A stretch of 64,000 bases of DNA from a bacterium (GTDB lineage: Bacteria > Myxococcota_A > Polyangia > Nannocystales > Nannocystaceae), in the NCBI GenBank assembly GCA_024742475.1, contig JANSYI010000015.1, positions 146,075-210,074 on the forward strand, written 5' to 3'. Numbering within the stretch: the stretch's first letter is position 1; each line of letters starts with the position of its first letter. The translations under genes were made by a program, and so were the position numbers. The notes under the pieces are model-generated. The model did not search any database and was not told the DNA's origin. It saw nothing but the letters and a program-made list of their open reading frames with translations. This document shows, piece after piece, positions 50,077 to 58,798 of this stretch.

Positions 50077-51462
50077 CTACGCACAGTATGGCCCGCGGCG
50101 ACCACGGACCGCCAGCAGCCCCAGCAGCATCAGCACCGCGCCGCCGCCGTTGTTTCCGGGCACGGAGCAGCCGCGGGGCAGCAGGCCGTCTGCGTCCCCA
50201 TCCGCGCCGCCGTCGGTGTCGCTGTCGGTATCGGCATCGCCGGTACCGACGGTTCCGCTCGGTTCGTCGTCGGTCGTCGTTGCGTCTCCGGTCGGGTCCG
50301 TCGTCGGGGGAGGCTGCGGATCGCCGGTGGTCGGATCCGCGGTCGTCGTGGTCGTGGTCGGGTCTGGGGCGGGGCCGGTCGTGCTGGTGGTCTCGCCGCC
50401 GGTCGTCGGGTCGGGGTCGAGGTCGCCGCACTGCGGAACGCCACCCACCGCGCCCACGCATCCGTCGACCCAGCTGCCGACGCTCTGCTCCAGCTGCGTG
50501 GGAAACGGTGTGCATGCGGGTCCGGGATCCCAGGCGCCTTCGGCCGTGAAACACGGGGAGGCGTCGAGCCCCATCGCGCCCTCGAGCCACGGCATCTGGT
50601 CGGCGATGAGGGTGTACGTGGTGCCCGGGCCGCACACCTCGTACGTCTGGGGCTCGCCGGTCGTCTCGGGCGGGGTGATGAAGGCCCCACCCTCGCTCGA
50701 GCCCGGGTCGATGAAGCCGGCGCCGGACGTCGCGCCTCCGGTCTCGCCCGAACCGTCGGGCGGCACGAAGAGGCTCTGCGCGATGCCAAAGACCCGCCAG
50801 GTTCCGTCGGCGAGCTGCACGAACGCGCCGCCCCCCGAGTCTCCATGACAGGCGCTGGAGAACTCGTCGACGCCGACCAGATCGATCTCCTCGGCGTCGG
50901 GGCGGATGTCGAAGATCGACTGCGGGGTGAAGCGCTTGGGCCCGAGCCCGACGCTGTCGACGAAGTCGCCGAACTCGTTGAACCAGCTCTGGTGATTGCC
51001 GTACCCGACGATGTGCACGACGGCGCCGGGTTGCAGCGCGTCGAGCTCGCAGCCGAGCGCGATCGGAGTGGGCTGCACGTCGGTGACGGGCATTGCGAGC
51101 TCGCACACCGCCATGTCGACGTCGAGGCTCTGGTAGTAGAGCGGGTTGTTGGTGCAGCCGACGACCGGGACGGTGCGCTGCGGCGCAAAGCCGTCTTCGC
51201 CGAAGCCGATGACGTCGGGGACTTGTCCATCGTCGACGCAGTGCGCAGCGGTGAGGACGAAGCGCGGGTCGATCAGCGTGCCCGAGCAGAACGGTGAGCC
51301 CGCGCCGATGAGCGCGACGGTGCTGGGCCACTGGCAGCTGCTTGCGAGGTCGCCGTTGTGAATCTCGGCGACCGGGGGCGTCGCGGGGACGTTCTCGGGC
51401 GCTGGTGACGCGTTCGGCCCGCAGGCCGCGATCACGAGCAGGATGCCAATTCGCTTCGTCAC
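50077..51462 (-). CDS. trypsin-like serine protease with lipobox and MYXO-CTERM-like tail
   Basis: A 461-residue exported protease starting at GTG 51462. The signal ends at VIAAC (Cys14). The chymotrypsin-fold domain has TAAHC (His74), DVDMAV (Asp116) and CHGDSGGG (Ser209), all catalytic residues present. A Thr/Gly/Pro-rich spacer (about 340-430) follows, then a tail with a Cys, a hydrophobic helix VLMLLGLLAV and basic RGRR, as in MYXO-CTERM sorting signals. It would be a surface-linked or released protease. Both a lipobox and a sorting tail on one protein is uncommon, so one of them may not be used. Confidence 0.85.
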   Translation of the reverse strand: MTKRIGILLVIAACGPNASPAPENVPATPPVAEIHNGDLASSCQWPSTVALIGAGSPFCSGTLIDPRFVLTAAHCVDDGQVPDVIGFGEDGFAPQRTVPVVGCTNNPLYYQSLDVDMAVCELAMPVTDVQPTPIALGCELDALQPGAVVHIVGYGNHQSWFNEFGDFVDSVGLGPKRFTPQSIFDIRPDAEEIDLVGVDEFSSACHGDSGGGAFVQLADGTWRVFGIAQSLFVPPDGSGETGGATSGAGFIDPGSSEGGAFITPPETTGEPQTYEVCGPGTTYTLIADQMPWLEGAMGLDASPCFTAEGAWDPGPACTPFPTQLEQSVGSWVDGCVGAVGGVPQCGDLDPDPTTGGETTSTTGPAPDPTTTTTTADPTTGDPQPPPTTDPTGDATTTDDEPSGTVGTGDADTDSDTDGGADGDADGLLPRGCSVPGNNGGGAVLMLLGLLAVRGRRGPYCA

Positions 51463-51562
51463 AGCTATGTATGCCGACTCGGCCCCGAATCTTTCAAAAC
51501 TTCCGAAGGGAATCTCGAAGAGCCTGGTGTCCCCGACGTCGTCTTCCCCTACACTCGTGGAG

Positions 51563-51904
51563 ATGGATGCGGCCCGCGGCTTGTTTGCTGCACTGCTGTT
51601 CCTGCTCTGGTCGAGCATGGGAGCGGCGGCCTCGGACATCGCAAGCGAACGCGGCCACGTGGCAACGCGGGGCGCGAACATCTCCTCGTCCACCCCTCGA
51701 CGGGAAACGAACGCCCGGGAGGCCAATGGGTCCGTCCATGAGCCCGCCAGGGGCGGCGATGACGACCCTTCTTCTGCGTTCGTCGTCGAGGGGCCCGCGC
51801 TCGCAGCGGTGTGGTCCAGCGTTGGCGTCTGCGCCCGACCCGAGCGTAGACCGAGCACGCGCGCGCCTCTGGCAGGGTGCCCGCGCGGACCCCCGTCGGT
51901 CTGA
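51563..51904 (+). CDS. possible exported protein or 5' end of a frameshifted gene
   Basis: A 113-residue frame with a convincing signal peptide (MDAARGLFAALLFLLWSSMGAAAS). The mature part soon becomes Arg/Pro/Gly-rich and stops at 51904. The next 150 bp read sensibly in a different frame (LIPLGVRRHRLALTQL), and a third frame leads into the membrane protein at 52057. This suggests an interrupted gene, or simply a short exported protein with weak conservation. The order of frames is in the findings. Confidence 0.4.
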   Translation: MDAARGLFAALLFLLWSSMGAAASDIASERGHVATRGANISSSTPRRETNAREANGSVHEPARGGDDDPSSAFVVEGPALAAVWSSVGVCARPERRPSTRAPLAGCPRGPPSV

Positions 51905-52056
51905 CGAGACCGTCCTCATTCCGTTGGGCGTCCGCCGCCACCGCTTGGCTCTCACGCAGCTCGAGTCGGACTCGGCACGGGCGTCCGAACGACCTCGACC
52001 TCGAACCAGTTCTCGGGGGCGCGGCTCTCCGCCGCGTTGCCCAGCATCCAACCGAC

Positions 52057-52635
52057 ATGCAACCGATCACCCGTTCCAACGAGTTCTTCCGCCGCGCTCT
52101 GACGTGGCTTCGATCCCAACAATCATTCGCCACCAAGGTTCTCCCCGAACATGCCATCGACCCCGGAGCAACAGGTACGGCTCAGGTGCGAGGGTGGCTC
52201 GTGCGCCGGTCCTCTGCCGGATCCTGGTCGTTCGCCGGTTTGTGCGGCTTGGCGCTCGGAGCCCTGCTCACGATGTTCAACCCGCCGACGGTTCACGCCA
52301 AGACCAAGACGTCCATCCATCGCGTCGGCTACGCGGTCAACGCGGGGGCGATCGGGTGTTTCGCCGTGGGTGAGGTGATCCGACGTCGAAACCGGATTCG
52401 CGCCCTCGTCGAACTGCGGTCAGCGACGTCGCCCGCCACCCCGTCGTCCGTCGAGATGCTGCGAGAAGACGAGAGTGCAGGTGAAGTGTGGATTGTCTCC
52501 GAACGGCCGTGCGTCGGTGAGGTCCTGGTGGAGGCGGCCCACAGGGGCGTGCGCTGCTTCATCGAAGGACCCGACGGATTCGAGGAGGTCGCCGCACCCC
52601 ACGAAAACGGCGCTCGCCGGAGGATGGACGCATGA
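52057..52635 (+). CDS. membrane protein of unknown function
   Basis: A 192-residue frame starting at ATG 52057 (a longer open frame extends upstream to 51877). It has a membrane segment SFAGLCGLALGALLTMF, a second weaker one around GYAVNAGAIGCFAVGEVI and an acidic soluble end (VEMLREDESAGEVWIVSE, CVGEVLVEAAHRGVRC). The end overlaps the DUF3124 gene by 4 bp. The N-terminus may be truncated by a frameshift. Family not recognised. Confidence 0.55.
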   Translation: MQPITRSNEFFRRALTWLRSQQSFATKVLPEHAIDPGATGTAQVRGWLVRRSSAGSWSFAGLCGLALGALLTMFNPPTVHAKTKTSIHRVGYAVNAGAIGCFAVGEVIRRRNRIRALVELRSATSPATPSSVEMLREDESAGEVWIVSERPCVGEVLVEAAHRGVRCFIEGPDGFEEVAAPHENGARRRMDA

Positions 52636-53276
52636 TGACCACGCGAGCAATGAAGTGGGAAACCGGAGGGAGGTTGTGCCGCTTGTTGGCCCTCGCAGCG
52701 ATGTGCGGGTGTAGCGTGCCTGCGGGCAATGAGCCTCGAGATGCACCGCGACAGCCGGCCGCGCCGCGAGAACCCCGTGAAACGACGCGCAGCGAGTCGC
52801 AAGCTCCCTCCTCAGCCGCCCCCGCTGCGACGCGGGATCGGGTCCGCTCGGGCAGACTGTATGTGCCCGTCTACTCCCATATCTATACGAAGGAGGGGAC
52901 GCCCGAGGACTTGGCGATCACGATCTCGGTGCGCAACGTCAGCCCCACACGCTCGCTCATTCTCGAGTCGGTGGAGTACTACAGTACGGCGGGAACGCTC
53001 CTCGAGCACTTCTTGGAGTCCCAGGCCGAGATCGGCCCCTTCGAGACGGTCGAGTTCTTCATCGGTACTCGAGACCGACGCGGCGGCTCGGGGGCCAACG
53101 TCATCGTGTCCTGGCACGCCGACTCACCGGTACTCAAACCGCTGGTCGAGGCCGTGATGGTGCGGTCCGTCACCACCAACCAGGCATACGCCTTCTCGAC
53201 GCGCGCCATCGAAGTGCCTGCAGATGCGGACCTTCCGCTGGACGCACCGGAGCGACCGGTGGTTTCACCTCGATGA
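52632..53276 (+). CDS. DUF3124 lipoprotein
   Basis: A 214-residue predicted lipoprotein with signal ending ALAAMCGC, a Pro/Arg/Ser linker, and a DUF3124 domain from about residue 70: LYVPVYSHIYTKEG, LAITISVRNVSPTRSLILESVEYYSTAGTLL, IGPFETVEFFI, SGANVIVSWHAD and VMVRSVTTNQAYAFSTRA. DUF3124 is a small periplasmic domain of unknown role. ATG 52632 overlaps the previous stop, so the two genes are coupled. The C-terminus is rich in Pro and Asp. No catalytic residues are known for this family. Confidence 0.85.
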   Translation: MMTTRAMKWETGGRLCRLLALAAMCGCSVPAGNEPRDAPRQPAAPREPRETTRSESQAPSSAAPAATRDRVRSGRLYVPVYSHIYTKEGTPEDLAITISVRNVSPTRSLILESVEYYSTAGTLLEHFLESQAEIGPFETVEFFIGTRDRRGGSGANVIVSWHADSPVLKPLVEAVMVRSVTTNQAYAFSTRAIEVPADADLPLDAPERPVVSPR

Positions 53277-53386
53277 CCGCCGCGAGCCGTGCCGCGCGGC
53301 GGGCTGGCCGGAAGCGGCGGCCGAACTCGGCTCGTACCCGGGCTGACATCGCGGGGTCTGGGTAACCTGCGTAGGCTCAGTCGAAC

Positions 53387-53701
53387 ATGACGACGCAGGT
53401 CTACAACATGGTGGGGACGACCGGCCGAAAATGCACGTGCACCCTTGGGGACAACTCGTGGCTCGGCCACTGGGCATTGGCCGCAGGCGTGACGCTTGCG
53501 AGCAAGAAACTCGTGAAGTGTGCGGCGAAGTACTGCGCCAGCTATTCCGAAGTTGGAGCGCACGTGAAGGAGATCGGGCACCAAGTCACACCTTGGATCG
53601 TTCCGTTTTGCCAACATCACAACAAGCGCCCGAGTAGTCAGTACATCACGCTCAAGCCGGGGTACACGATGGTCGCGTGTGCGGCACACGACTGCACGTA
53701 G
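53387..53701 (+). CDS. small Cys/His-rich protein
   Basis: A 104-residue protein with paired metal-binding-type residues: GRKCTCTLG, VKCAAKYC, VGAHVKEIGH and IVPFCQHHNKRPSS, ending CAAHDC. The segment V-G-A-H-V followed later by P-x-C-x-x-H-N resembles a treble-clef/HNH-like zinc fold seen in a family of small uncharacterised bacterial proteins, but catalytic function is not certain. No signal peptide. It stands alone just upstream of katG with its own spacer. Confidence 0.5.
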   Translation: MTTQVYNMVGTTGRKCTCTLGDNSWLGHWALAAGVTLASKKLVKCAAKYCASYSEVGAHVKEIGHQVTPWIVPFCQHHNKRPSSQYITLKPGYTMVACAAHDCT

Positions 53702-53742
53702 GGAGCGGGGGCCAGAACACCCCTCGGGGTCGGCGGACATCG

Positions 53743-53779
53743 ATAGCCCCAGGCTATGGGCCTCACAGACACGCAATCT
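53743..53779 (+). promoter_or_regulatory. OxyR-type operator upstream of katG
   Basis: ATAG-N7-CTAT at 53743-53757, exactly the half-site of the OxyR tetramer site (ATAG-n-T-nnn-A-n-CTAT), is followed 22 bp on by ACAG at 53765. The fourth element at 53776-53779 (ATCT) is a poor match. It lies 58 bp before the katG start, and a complete oxyR gene is convergent to the katG unit. Confidence 0.6.
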
Positions 53780-53814
53780 TGGACCCACGCGTCAGTCGTG
53801 GCGATGCTGGCTGG

Positions 53815-56148
53815 GTGACTCGTATCCAGCGCAACCTCGCCCGCACCCACTCCCTCGCATGTCTCACTGGCGTCTTGTCGCTGGGACTCCTCGCATCGTG
53901 CGAGAAGTCGCAGGCGGCGCCGACGGAGATCCCTGTGTCCGCCTCCTCGAGTGCGCCCGAGAGCTCGACGCCGGCGGAGCTAGCCGCGGAGCCCTCCCGG
54001 TTCGCCGCGGGCGAGGCCAAGCCGAACGACTATTGGTGGCCGAACCAAGTCGACCTACGGGCCCTCCGGCACAACGAAGCGGCCAATCCCTACGGCGACT
54101 TCGACTACGCCGAGGCGTTCGAGGCGCTCGACCTCGACGCCGTGCGGAAGGACATCGAGTTCGTTCTGACCGACAGCAAGGACTGGTGGCCGGCCGACTA
54201 CGGAAACTACGGGCCCCTCATGGTCCGACTGTCTTGGCACGCTGCAGGGACGTATCGGGTCTCCGACGGACGCGGCGGTGCCGACGGCGGCCAGATGCGG
54301 TTCGAGCCGCTCAACAGCTGGCCCGACAACGGGAACCTCGACAAAGCGAGGCGCCTGCTGTGGCCGGTCAAGCAGAAGTATGGCCGCGCCCTGTCGTGGG
54401 CCGATCTCATGGTGCTTGCCGGGACCGTTGCGATGGACTCGATGGGCTTCGAGACCCTCGGATTCGCGGGGGGCCGCGTCGACGACTGGGAAGCCGACCT
54501 CGTATATTGGGGACCCGAGGCCGAGATGCTCGGGTCGGACCGCTTCCATGGAGACGACCGCGTCCTCGAGGAGCCGCTGGCCGCGGCCCACATGGGGCTG
54601 ATCTACGTAAATCCCGAGGGCCCAGACGGCAACGGTGATCCCGTCTCGGCTGCGCACGACATTCGGACAACCTTCGCCAACATGGCGATGAACGACGAGG
54701 AAACGGTCGCGCTCATCGCCGGCGGCCACACGTTCGGCAAGTCCCACGGCGCGCACCCTGCCGCGGACTGTGTGGGCCCCGAGCCGGCGGGCGCCGACGT
54801 TGCGGCGCAAGGCTTCGGCTGGATCAACCGCTGCAACACCGGCGTGGGCGCCGATACCGTGACCAGCGGACTGGAGGGGGCGTGGACCTCGGCCCCAGTG
54901 CGTTGGACGAATCAATACTTGTCATTCCTCTACCGCTTCGAGTGGGAACAGCATCGGAGCCCGGCGGGCGCGCTCCAGTGGCGGCCCGCGAACGGCGAGG
55001 GTGCCACCCTCGTCCCCGATGCCCACGATGCATCCAAACGGCACGCGCCGATGATGCTGACGACCGACCTGTCCTTGCGCGAAGACCCGGCCTACGCCGC
55101 GATCTCGAAGCGCTTCAAAGAGGACCCCGAGGCGTTCGAAGACGCGTTTGCGAAAGCCTGGTTCAAGTTGACGCACCGGGACTTGGGGCCGCGGTCGCGC
55201 TATCTGGGAAAGGACGTCCCCAAGGAGGTGTTCTCCTGGCAGGACCCGCTGCCCGAGCGGGATCATCCGGTTGTCTCGGCCAAGGACATCGAGGGCCTCT
55301 CTCAGAGCATTCGCGACGCAAATCTCTCCCCCGCGGCTTTGGTTCGAACCGCGTGGTCTTCGGCCTCGACGTATCGTGACTCCGACAGGCGGGGTGGGGC
55401 GAATGGAGCCCGCATTCGGCTGGCGCCGCAGAAGGACTGGGCGGTCAACCGACCCGAGGAACTCCAGCAGGTGCTCGGTGCACTGTCCTCGATCCAGACG
55501 GCGTTCAACGAGCGCGGCGCCAAGACGCGCATCTCGATGGCCGACCTCATCGTGCTCGCCGGTGGCATCGGGCTGGAGGACGCGGCGCGTCAGGCCGGCG
55601 TGAAGATCTCGGTGCCGTTCGTGCCGGGACGCGTCGATGCCTCGCAGGCGCAAACCGACGTGGCATCGTTCGCGCCGCTCGAGCCCAGGTCCGACGGCTT
55701 CCGGAACTACTACACGCAGGACGAGTTCCGCAGCCCCGCGAACGCGCTCGTCGACAAGGCCGACCTGCTCGGCCTCGACGTGCCGGAGATGACGGTGCTG
55801 GTCGGGGGCCTTCGGGTGCTAGGGAACAACGCTGATGGTGAGAATCACGGCGTCTTCACCGAGAACCCCGGGGCGTTGAGCAACGACTTCTTCGTCAACC
55901 TGCTCGACCTGTCCACGTCGTGGAGCCCAATGGGCAAGTCGGGTGTGTTCGAGGGACGCGACGCAGATGGAGCCCTGCGCTGGACGGCGACCGAGGCGGA
56001 CCTCGTCTTTGGCTCGAACGCCGAGCTGCGAGCCGTCGCCGAGGTATACGCCTACGACGAGGCCAAGTTCCGGAAGGACTTCGTCGCAGCCTGGGTCAAG
56101 GTGATGCAGGCCGATCGTTTCGATCTCGAACGGCGAGTTGCACGATGA
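53815..56148 (+). CDS. katG: catalase-peroxidase, lipoprotein form
   Basis: A 777-residue bifunctional haem catalase-peroxidase. GTG 53815 gives a signal peptide with lipobox LLASC (Cys29), then a 50-residue linker. The N-terminal haem domain has RLSWHAAGTYR (Arg138, Trp141, His142), proximal His305 in GGHTFGKSHG, and the Met290-Tyr264-Trp141 residues that cross-link in KatG. A second, haem-free peroxidase-like domain (about 440-777, TAWSSASTYRDSDRRGGANGAR) stabilises the fold. It removes hydrogen peroxide. Most KatG are cytosolic, so a lipid-anchored form acting in the periplasm is the odd point. Its stop overlaps the OB-fold gene by 4 bp. Confidence 0.92.
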   Translation: MTRIQRNLARTHSLACLTGVLSLGLLASCEKSQAAPTEIPVSASSSAPESSTPAELAAEPSRFAAGEAKPNDYWWPNQVDLRALRHNEAANPYGDFDYAEAFEALDLDAVRKDIEFVLTDSKDWWPADYGNYGPLMVRLSWHAAGTYRVSDGRGGADGGQMRFEPLNSWPDNGNLDKARRLLWPVKQKYGRALSWADLMVLAGTVAMDSMGFETLGFAGGRVDDWEADLVYWGPEAEMLGSDRFHGDDRVLEEPLAAAHMGLIYVNPEGPDGNGDPVSAAHDIRTTFANMAMNDEETVALIAGGHTFGKSHGAHPAADCVGPEPAGADVAAQGFGWINRCNTGVGADTVTSGLEGAWTSAPVRWTNQYLSFLYRFEWEQHRSPAGALQWRPANGEGATLVPDAHDASKRHAPMMLTTDLSLREDPAYAAISKRFKEDPEAFEDAFAKAWFKLTHRDLGPRSRYLGKDVPKEVFSWQDPLPERDHPVVSAKDIEGLSQSIRDANLSPAALVRTAWSSASTYRDSDRRGGANGARIRLAPQKDWAVNRPEELQQVLGALSSIQTAFNERGAKTRISMADLIVLAGGIGLEDAARQAGVKISVPFVPGRVDASQAQTDVASFAPLEPRSDGFRNYYTQDEFRSPANALVDKADLLGLDVPEMTVLVGGLRVLGNNADGENHGVFTENPGALSNDFFVNLLDLSTSWSPMGKSGVFEGRDADGALRWTATEADLVFGSNAELRAVAEVYAYDEAKFRKDFVAAWVKVMQADRFDLERRVAR

Positions 56149-56804
56149 TTCGACGCATCATGCTTGCCGCTCTCCTGGTCGTCGCTGCGTGTGGCGACGA
56201 CGACGACGGAGTCGCGCCGCCGCCCGGAGGGTGGGCCAACGCCGCGCCAACGCGCGTCGAGCAGGTCTATGACCGGGGCGAAACGCAACTCATCGAGGTC
56301 AGCCAAGGGGGACTGCGTGCCTGGGTTCGCGTACCGTCGGTCGGCGCCTCACCCGGAGACTACCTCCTGCTCGGTCGCGGGACCGCGCGCCGCAACGTCG
56401 ACGTGCCCGAGCTTGGTCGCAACGTCAATGCTGTCATCGATATCACGCATGTTCGCGTCGTCGACGAGCGTGAGGCGTTGACCGTCTCCTCCTCGGTCAT
56501 TCCCGGCGACGCGGTCGCGATCAGCCGCGTCTACGACGAACTCGACGTGCGTGAGGGGCGGGACGTCGTGGTCCACGGCACCGTCGTCAAGGCGCCGCAG
56601 GCGATCGGATGGCGCTGGGTTCACCTGCAGGACGGCTCGGGGAGCGCGGCGTCGGGTACCCACGACATCACGGTCAAAACTCGCGACGAGGTCGTCGTGG
56701 GTCAGCGCGTCGCATTTCGCGGCGTTCTTCGCCAGGACGTCGACCTCGGCTTCGGCTATCACTATCGCGCGCTGGTCGAGGACGGCGCGCGGGTCACGGA
56801 GTGA
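56145..56804 (+). CDS. OB-fold lipoprotein downstream of katG
   Basis: A 219-residue predicted lipoprotein (signal MIRRIMLAALLVVAAC). The C-terminal 100 residues form an OB-fold: GRDVVVHGTVVKAPQAIG, WRWVHLQDGSGSAASGTHDI, DEVVVGQRVAFRGVLRQD and a last strand around YHYRALVEDG. Similar exported OB-fold proteins accompany haem or redox enzymes (NrfJ-like). The ATGA overlap with katG makes it part of the same transcript; it may help haem loading or anchor the enzyme. Its 3' end overlaps that of convergent oxyR by 11 bp. Confidence 0.75.
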   Translation: MIRRIMLAALLVVAACGDDDDGVAPPPGGWANAAPTRVEQVYDRGETQLIEVSQGGLRAWVRVPSVGASPGDYLLLGRGTARRNVDVPELGRNVNAVIDITHVRVVDEREALTVSSSVIPGDAVAISRVYDELDVREGRDVVVHGTVVKAPQAIGWRWVHLQDGSGSAASGTHDITVKTRDEVVVGQRVAFRGVLRQDVDLGFGYHYRALVEDGARVTE

Positions 56805-57729
56805 CGGGAGCGGAAGCGCTGGACAGCGTCTTCATTGCCGACCGCAGGGTCTCGGCAATCTCGCCCAGGACGGGCGTGAGTGGATGGTCCGCGAGCGACA
56901 CGAGGGACAAGCTCCGGCCGACCGACGCATCAACGAAGGGCTTGGTCTGGAACGGGGTCCGTGCGCGCTCCGGCGCGATGGCCATGGATGGGATCACGCT
57001 CACGCCTTGTCCCGCGGCCACCATCTGGATCAGGGTGTTGAGGCTCGTCGCCCGGACCGGAGATCGGAGGGTGTTCGGCAATCGGCACAGCGAGAGCGTC
57101 TGATCTCGGAGGCAGTGGCCGTCCTCGAGGAGCAGGATCTGACGGTCGTGCAGCCACTCGACAGGGAGCGCGTCGGGCACGGATGCCTCTGCTTCGATCG
57201 CCACGAAGAATGGTTCCCACCCCAGCTCTTCGACGTGAAGGCTGGCGTCTCGAAGGGGGTCGGCGATCAAGATGGCGTCCGTACGCCCTTCCGCCAGGGC
57301 CTGCTCCGCCTCGTTGGTTTGCAGTTCGAGCCAATGAAGGACCGGGCCCTCCGCCCCGCGCGTTGCGATGGTCACCGCCGGCAGCAAGTACGGCGCGACG
57401 GTGGGGATGACGGCGATGCGGACGGGGACGGCGTACGGGGTGCGAAGGGTTGCGGCGGCAGCCTCGACGCTTGCACCAGCATTGAGCGCTGCACGAAACG
57501 TCGGCAGCAGTCGTTCTCCCTCCGGAGACAGGAGCACGCCCCTTGGACTTCGCAAGAACAGCGTGACCTCGAGCGCCGCCTCGAGCTTCGCGACCTGAGC
57601 GCTCAGCGAGGGCTGCGATACGCTGCAAAGCGCCGCCGCGGCACCGAACCCGCCCGTCTGGGCGACTGCGACCGCGTACTGAAGCTGCCTCAAGGAGAAA
57701 TCCGGCGTCTGAAACTGATGGATGGCCAT
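56794..57729 (-). CDS. oxyR: OxyR, peroxide-sensing LysR-type regulator
   Basis: A 311-residue LysR-family activator. Residues 12-70 are the winged helix (AAALCSVSQPSLSAQVAKLE). The effector domain carries the peroxide-sensing cysteines: LEDGHCLRDQTLSLC, Cys206 and Cys215 with nine residues' spacing, identical to E. coli Cys199/Cys208. The GHCLRDQ signature is diagnostic. It should activate katG through the box at 53743 when oxidised by hydrogen peroxide. The gene is convergent with katG; their final genes overlap by 11 bp. Start ATG 57729, selected over a 31-codon Arg/Pro-rich extension. Confidence 0.93.
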   Translation of the reverse strand: MAIHQFQTPDFSLRQLQYAVAVAQTGGFGAAAALCSVSQPSLSAQVAKLEAALEVTLFLRSPRGVLLSPEGERLLPTFRAALNAGASVEAAAATLRTPYAVPVRIAVIPTVAPYLLPAVTIATRGAEGPVLHWLELQTNEAEQALAEGRTDAILIADPLRDASLHVEELGWEPFFVAIEAEASVPDALPVEWLHDRQILLLEDGHCLRDQTLSLCRLPNTLRSPVRATSLNTLIQMVAAGQGVSVIPSMAIAPERARTPFQTKPFVDASVGRSLSLVSLADHPLTPVLGEIAETLRSAMKTLSSASAPVTP

Positions 57730-57823
57730 GGGGCGTGCACCCAAGGTTACCGTGAAGGCGGGCGAGCTCGGGGATGGCTCGAGCACGCGGCGGGGCTGCG
57801 TGCGCAGCCCACAAACCCCCAAC

Positions 57824-58786
57824 TCACATCACGCGAATGAACAGCGAGACACCCCACGCAAACCCACGCAGGCCCAGATCCCCATACTCCGCGGTCGTGG
57901 TCCGAAGGGGCTCGTCGTCCAAGGAGAGGTTGGTGCTCATGTCCACTGTGGTTCGGAACTGGTACCCGAAGCGCGTCTCGATGCCTGCCGTCACGCGTGA
58001 GGCCTGCTTGCCGGGCAGCCACTGCTTGGGCAGGTAGAGGGCCACGCCACCCATGGCGGAGAAGGCTCCGGCCGGGGTGCGGCGACGTTTGGCGTCGCTT
58101 TGCCCGCTGGAGATCTGGTCGAGTACGATGCTTGGGCCACCGCCGAGGTCAGCGAACACGTCGACGCCCTCGACCGTCATCAGTGACGCGCGGGCATAGA
58201 GGGTGGGTTCGTGCACGACCAGCTCGGTCGAGAGCAGGCCGTCGTACGGATTGCGCTCGGTTGCGAATCGTTGATAGCGCGCACCGCCACCCAAGAAGAG
58301 GCGCCTCCCGAGTCGGTAGTCGAACCGAACCCCGAGGTCGGGGCCGAGCAGGGAGCGTTCATTGGAGAAGGCCCGGTAACCCGTGTCGCCGACCAGGGTC
58401 GAGGCGACACCCAACGAGAAGTCGAGGCGCCATCGCAGCGGGCGATCGGGCCGAGGCGGCTTCTTGACCGGGGGTGGAGACTGGACGAACGGCTGTACGG
58501 GCGCGGTCGTGACGCCTTCCGCGGACTCGGGCTCTTCGGGCTCCTCGGACTCGGCCTCCTCGGGCTCCTCGGCAGCCTCGGGCGCTGGGGCCTCGGTGGC
58601 CGGCGTCTCGTCCGTTGCGGGCTCGTCCGCCTCGACAGGCGCGGGCGCAGGCTCGGTCTGTGATGGAGCATCGCTCGAAGAGTCTTCGGGCTGCTCGGCT
58701 TCCGCATCGGCGGGCTGCTCGGGCTCGGACTCCGCGGTGGGAGGTGCTGCCAGCAGCAAGAGCGAGAGAATCAGTAGCGTGTTCAT
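57824..58786 (-). CDS. outer-membrane beta-barrel protein
   Basis: A 320-residue protein with a Sec signal (MNTLLILSLLLLAAPPTA), a long Glu/Pro/Ala linker (about 19-105) and a barrel-like C-terminal domain with alternating strands: WRLDFSLGVASTLVGD, GVRFDYRLGRRLFLGGGARY, PTLYARASLMTVEGVDVFAD, VALYLPKQWL, VTAGIETRFGYQF ending in Phe-Ile-Arg-Val-Met. It is the last gene of the - strand operon with the two propeller lipoproteins (12 bp gap). The acidic linker could cross the periplasm or bind peptidoglycan. No porin specificity can be given. Confidence 0.72.
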   Translation of the reverse strand: MNTLLILSLLLLAAPPTAESEPEQPADAEAEQPEDSSSDAPSQTEPAPAPVEADEPATDETPATEAPAPEAAEEPEEAESEEPEEPESAEGVTTAPVQPFVQSPPPVKKPPRPDRPLRWRLDFSLGVASTLVGDTGYRAFSNERSLLGPDLGVRFDYRLGRRLFLGGGARYQRFATERNPYDGLLSTELVVHEPTLYARASLMTVEGVDVFADLGGGPSIVLDQISSGQSDAKRRRTPAGAFSAMGGVALYLPKQWLPGKQASRVTAGIETRFGYQFRTTVDMSTNLSLDDEPLRTTTAEYGDLGLRGFAWGVSLFIRVM

Positions 58787-58798
58787 GACGTCGTCTCC

